A stretch of 64,000 bases of DNA from Epiperipatus broadwayi (Eukaryota > Onychophora > Udeonychophora > Euonychophora > Peripatidae): the NCBI GenBank assembly GCA_028023455.1, contig JAQFVV010006510.1, positions 124,001 to 188,000 of the forward strand, written 5' to 3'. Each line of letters begins with the position of its first letter. Position 1 is the first letter of the stretch. The notes beneath the pieces are model-generated. The model saw only the letters and a program-made list of their open reading frames with translations, was not told where the DNA came from and did not search any database. A program made the position numbers and the translations under genes. This document shows positions 58,437 to 64,000 of the stretch, one piece after another.

Positions 58437-59889
58437 GATATATCCTTCTTGTGCTATATGTCCTCGTATTTTTGCAAATATAAAATTACATAAAGAAGGT
58501 AATCCTTTGCGAGTAATGATAGATTTTGGTGGTTCCTTTATATATCAGTCTTCTAAATATATTGGTAAACTTTTACAAGACTTTTTAGGATTTGGAGAAA
58601 ATACTATTGCTTCATCATTTGACTTTGTAAATAGTATTAAAAATTTAATTATTGATGAAAATGATATAATTGCTTCATTGTATGTTACAGAAATGTATGG
58701 ATCTATTGATAGAATGAATTCCATAAAAATAATTGAACATGCATTAAAAAATAAAAATATTTGTAAATATATGATAAAATTTATCATTGACTCTTTAAAA
58801 TTTTTTAATGATAACATTGTTGCATCTGTTGAAGGTCAATATTATAAAATGACCAAAGGTTGGCCTATGGGATTGCCTGTAGTTGCACAAGTTTGCAATT
58901 TCGTTTTATCTACATATGAGAGTAATATTTTAAATATGTGTATTTTTGGAGATATTAAAATTTACAAAAGATATGTGGATGATGTTTTTGTCTGTGGAAA
59001 CATTAATAGTATAAATTTGCTTATAGAGGAATTAAATAAATTGAATGGCTTGAAATGGACTATTGAAAAAGAACAGGATTATAAGATTAACTATTTAGAT
59101 TTAATGATCACAAGAGATAACAGTATATTAAATTATAAACTAATAATTAAGCCATTGCAAAAAAGAGGATATATAAATTTTAAATCAAAAGTACCAATGA
59201 TGCATAAGATGACAAGTTTTAAATCTTTTTTGTTTCGAAATGAAAAATTATGTCGTTACCAAAGTGATAAATTAAAAAATATTGAGATATTTGCCAAGGA
59301 ATTGCTTGATGTTGGTTATAAAATCGAACAAATAAACAATACTTTAAGTCAGTTTAAAAAAAATTATAATTTAAAAGAAATGAAGATTAATAATAAAAAA
59401 TGGATATCTATTCCATTTATTTCAAATCCACAAGTAAAATTTTTTAAGGATTTATATAAGAATGTATTTAATGTTTCATTCTACGTTCCAAACAATATTA
59501 ACAAATTAGTTAATAATTCTAAGGATGTCATACCTATCAAGCAAAAAAGTAATGTCATATATCAAATTTTTTGTGATTGTATGCTATCATATATAGGTGA
59601 ATCTAGATGCAACATTGAGAAAAGATTGAAGGAACACGAATTGTTATATAAGCGTGTAAAAAATAAAAATAATGGTGATTTAATATCTTCTTCAGTTTTC
59701 TTTGATCATGAAAAAACATGTAAACATAAATTTAAATTTAATTTTGAAAATGTGAAAATTCTTCATGAAGAGAGAAACCATAGTAAAAGAAAAATTAAAG
59801 AGGCAATTTTTATAAACAGGAATAAAACACATTTGATAAATCGACAATCTTCTAACATTAAAATACGAGATTCGTGGAATTTGAATTGA
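58435..59889 (+). CDS. PLE reverse transcriptase + GIY-YIG endonuclease, 484-residue open frame
   Basis: The only uninterrupted PLE frame in the window. RT: N-terminal block CPRIFANIKLHKEG (residues 9-22), RVMIDFGG, motif A region IIASLYVTEMYGSI (79-92), GWPMGLPVV (142-150), YVDD (180-183), INYLDL and FRNEKLCRYQSDK. Endonuclease: NVIYQIFCDC (373-382), YIGES (386-390), RLKEHE (397-402), FFDHEKTC (422-429), KEAIFINRN (456-464). PLE proteins couple RT with a GIY-YIG nuclease for target-primed retrotransposition. Two defects are visible. About a third of the protein is missing at the N-terminus, so the first Met is incidental. The motif A Asp is Tyr (residue 83) where the minus copy has Asp. It is therefore predicted inactive. 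Confidence 0.9.
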   Translation: MIYPSCAICPRIFANIKLHKEGNPLRVMIDFGGSFIYQSSKYIGKLLQDFLGFGENTIASSFDFVNSIKNLIIDENDIIASLYVTEMYGSIDRMNSIKIIEHALKNKNICKYMIKFIIDSLKFFNDNIVASVEGQYYKMTKGWPMGLPVVAQVCNFVLSTYESNILNMCIFGDIKIYKRYVDDVFVCGNINSINLLIEELNKLNGLKWTIEKEQDYKINYLDLMITRDNSILNYKLIIKPLQKRGYINFKSKVPMMHKMTSFKSFLFRNEKLCRYQSDKLKNIEIFAKELLDVGYKIEQINNTLSQFKKNYNLKEMKINNKKWISIPFISNPQVKFFKDLYKNVFNVSFYVPNNINKLVNNSKDVIPIKQKSNVIYQIFCDCMLSYIGESRCNIEKRLKEHELLYKRVKNKNNGDLISSSVFFDHEKTCKHKFKFNFENVKILHEERNHSKRKIKEAIFINRNKTHLINRQSSNIKIRDSWNLN

Positions 59890-59926
59890 TGACGTTTGCT
59901 TCCGCTTTTAGTTTTTGAATTTAATA

Positions 59927-59967
59927 GCAGTTGAGGCAGGTTTGAAAGTAACCGAAAGTACTTCTAG
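59927..59967 (+). ncRNA. Hammerhead-like fold in PLE tail, right arm of locus 2
   Basis: Same layout as 56949-56989: GCAG, TTGAGGCA, GGTT/AACC, GAAAGTACTT, then CTAG instead of CTGC, so helix I is weaker in this copy. It begins 37 nt after the endonuclease stop. Confidence 0.5.
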
Positions 59968-60061
59968 GATTTAAAGATTGTTTGAATTGTTTATAAACCG
60001 TTTAAAAATATTATTTCAATTATAATTACAATATTATTTTTAATTAACGGATATTTTTATT

Positions 60062-61735
<1,674 letters not shown>

Positions 61736-61767
61736 TTCCCCACCTCAAATTATTTCCATATTCTTAT

Positions 61768-62015
61768 CTATCTTGCTCCATCCCATTTCCACAATGTAAT
61801 CCTTCTCAATTCCATGATCTTTATAACTAAGTCTCTCTTATCTTTTACCAAACCCAGCATAAAAGCCATGAACCCCTTTTCTGTATAATCACTTTGTTTA
61901 TATTTATTCTTTGACAACATCATTATTTGTCCCATTCTGCTTTCATGCATTTACATTCAAGTAATAGATGTCTAATATTTTCTGTCTTCTACTAGATACA
62001 GCATAGTTTTTGGCT
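61768..62015 (-). pseudogene. LINE-like C-terminal remnant
   Basis: The minus strand reads KLCCI, two stops, then KTENIRHLLLECKCM and, in another frame, a 60-residue open stretch (GQIMMLSKNKY, MAFMLGLVKDKRD). The C-x-x...H-L-L-L-E-C pattern is the common C-terminal zinc-like motif of LINE proteins. It is short and broken; clade not assigned. Confidence 0.4.
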
Positions 62016-62585
62016 CCACTATGCAAGCATATCTAATTAAAATTAATCGTTTTGAAATGAGCTAATATAGTTAAATAAATAAAGTAACATATTATAAAAA
62101 AGTATAAAGCTTACATCATTTATTAGAATTGTTTGTTAATTAAGATAAAATAAAAAAAAAACCCAAACAGAATATCTTAAAATTCCCATAGCATGGTAAT
62201 AATAAGTTTTCAGAGAAAGTTGTTATCCTAAACTAAAACAAGTTAAGTAGTCTAAAGAAAACAAAAAATAATTATTATAATAGGTTTACATCATTCTATA
62301 AAATTAATGAATGACTTTATTTAAAATGTATAACTTAAATGTGACTTTTAAATTGAATAATTAATATAAAAATTAAAGTTTGTTTAAAAGAAAACCTCTT
62401 AAAATGATAAAACCAAATGTAAAGTAAAATATATGCAAGTGAATGTATGTTTTTTAAAAAACTCTTTATTTTATTATAGACAACAAATTATCCATAACAA
62501 GTAAAATAAATGTGCTTCAAATTTTAAATCACAATTAGAACTTAATATGGTTTAGTAAAGATTTTGAAGTATTTTGTTGATGATG

Positions 62586-62831
<246 letters not shown>

Positions 62832-64000
62832 TGCTTGTATCTTAGCATAAATAATTAAATACTTTACTTCTTTCACAAAATGCAGATCTGCAGTGGGTTA
62901 AAATACTTGGAACATAAAAATGGCTTGCAGTAAGAGAAATTTCAGATTTACTTTTAACTTCTTTATGTTACCATAAAAGCATAATAAAAGAAAAAATAAC
63001 AGATTCTTGATATATTAAGGACAAAATATTATAGCTCATTTTTATTTATATTATTTAAAAAGTTAACTTACTTTAATGATATAACATCAGTTAACCATTT
63101 GTTTTTATTTTTGAATTTTCATTATGGAATTAATGATTTATGATGCTCTTCATAACAATTTCCTCTCAAAACAAAAAAAAAGTATTTGAAATTTTATTTT
63201 AAACTTTTTAAATGCATGCTTATCATTACCTTATTTATAGTATTATATAAAAAATATCCAATCTGTGAAAGAGATTTGCAATTTTTCCACCACTTTGTGA
63301 AAAACTGTACTAATATAAGCTATATTTAAAACAAATAACTATAGTTAATATTAATTCCATTTTTTTAAACAAATGTAATTTATAAATACACATTTTCTTA
63401 AATAGAGATAGTTGGAGTAGATGGATGATTATTGTAACATCTTGAATTATCCTGCCATTTTGCAATATATACTAAATTATAATTTTTTTAAATTTAATTT
63501 GTAATTTTGTATATACAGGCAGTCTCCTAATTTTGAACACTCAAGTTATAAACATTTCACTATTACATAATCACTTTGAACTTTAGATCTTTATCTATGC
63601 ACATACCTTTATCTATAATTAGTGCTATATACAGTAGAAAAAAATGGATATTCAAAATTGTACAGTATTTAGCACTTTAATAATTAAAAAATTCCTTTTA
63701 GTAATTAATGCTACAAATTTACAGTATCTGAAAAAAAAAACTTATTTACATACATTTACAATTGAATTTTTTCTAATGAAAAATAAAGTTTGGAATTTAG
63801 GAAATAATTAAAAGCATATTTTAGAGAACAATAAGAACTTATATAAAATAGAAATCTTCTATCTCTTTGACAATAATTACTTTTGTTTTTAGCATTGTCA
63901 CAGACTGTCTTGAACAGGATCATGTTGATTAGTGATTGTTTTTAAAAGTAGTTAGTACATGATTATGTTACATATAAACTATAAATATTTCTGTTTTGGT
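62832..64000. other. AT-rich stretch, no gene seen
   Basis: Nothing recognisable up to the window edge. Confidence 0.5.

Larger units (their letters stand above)
56887..60028. mobile_element. Head-to-head pair of Penelope-like elements (locus 2)
   Basis: The left arm (56887-58436) is the reverse complement of the right arm (58476-60028), with very high similarity. Only 39 bp separate them. Both arms end outward in 'aaccgtttaaaaatattatt'-type tails followed by TA-rich sequence. As at locus 1, 5'-truncated RT ends meet in the centre and endonuclease tails face out. The protein is clearly a different PLE family from locus 1. Confidence 0.93.

Overview
This window looks like intergenic or intronic DNA from an animal nuclear genome, most likely an invertebrate. 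It is very rich in A+T by eye. It holds long (TA)n and (ATT)n microsatellites, a 500-N scaffold gap, and eukaryotic retroelements only: Penelope-like elements (PLEs) with GIY-YIG endonuclease, RTE-type LINE tails, an LTR retrotransposon primed by tRNA-Lys, and retroposed tRNA-Gly-like sequences. I found no convincing host protein-coding exon and no bacterial, phage or CRISPR feature. The species cannot be fixed from the sequence alone.

Layout. 1-4.5 kb: AT-rich sequence with one large ATT array. 4.5-7.4 kb: two 5'-truncated RTE tails on the minus strand, one nested in an older repeat, then a ~320-bp repeat that carries a hammerhead-ribozyme-like motif. 8.6 kb: a tRNA-Gly-like retroposon with clear target-site duplications. 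10-11.1 kb: an inverted-plus-tandem repeat. 13.6-18.05 kb: two 1.2-kb direct repeats around a decayed gag-like region. 18.05-19.8 and 23.1-23.5 kb: decayed PLE endonuclease fragments. 20.2-20.5 kb: a hairpin minisatellite. 24.2-24.9 kb: a head-to-head pair of the ribozyme repeat, one arm with a complete hammerhead core. 25.2-25.9 kb: another palindromic PLE remnant. 27.1-30.3 kb: a head-to-head pair of PLE copies (RT plus endonuclease). 30.4-41.76 kb: a recently inserted minus-strand LTR retrotransposon with 3.2-kb LTRs. It has no visible pol core and encodes a 613-residue protein with a 16-residue tandem repeat; its 5' LTR contains the gap. 42-49.7 kb: mostly featureless apart from an ATT array. 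49.7-51.7 kb: a second tRNA-Gly-like retroposon, a fold-back element, and a PLE of another family as a palindrome. 53-56 kb: a LINE C-terminal remnant, a giant AAT/AGT array and another inverted repeat pair. 56.9-60.0 kb: a second large head-to-head PLE pair, one copy with a 484-residue open frame. 61.7-62.8 kb: a LINE remnant and an ATT array.

Two themes link these parts. First, at least eight repeat loci are head-to-head inverted pairs whose 5' (truncated) sides meet at the centre. Second, both the ~320-bp repeat and the tails of several PLE copies fold on paper into a hammerhead-like junction, with pairing kept by compensatory changes between copies. The best copy (24288-24332, minus strand) has every conserved hammerhead core base. 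PLEs and retrozymes are known carriers of hammerhead ribozymes; the variant junction in these PLE tails, with 8 nt where the canonical core has 7, is the most novel-looking signal here, together with the repeat-protein LTR element.
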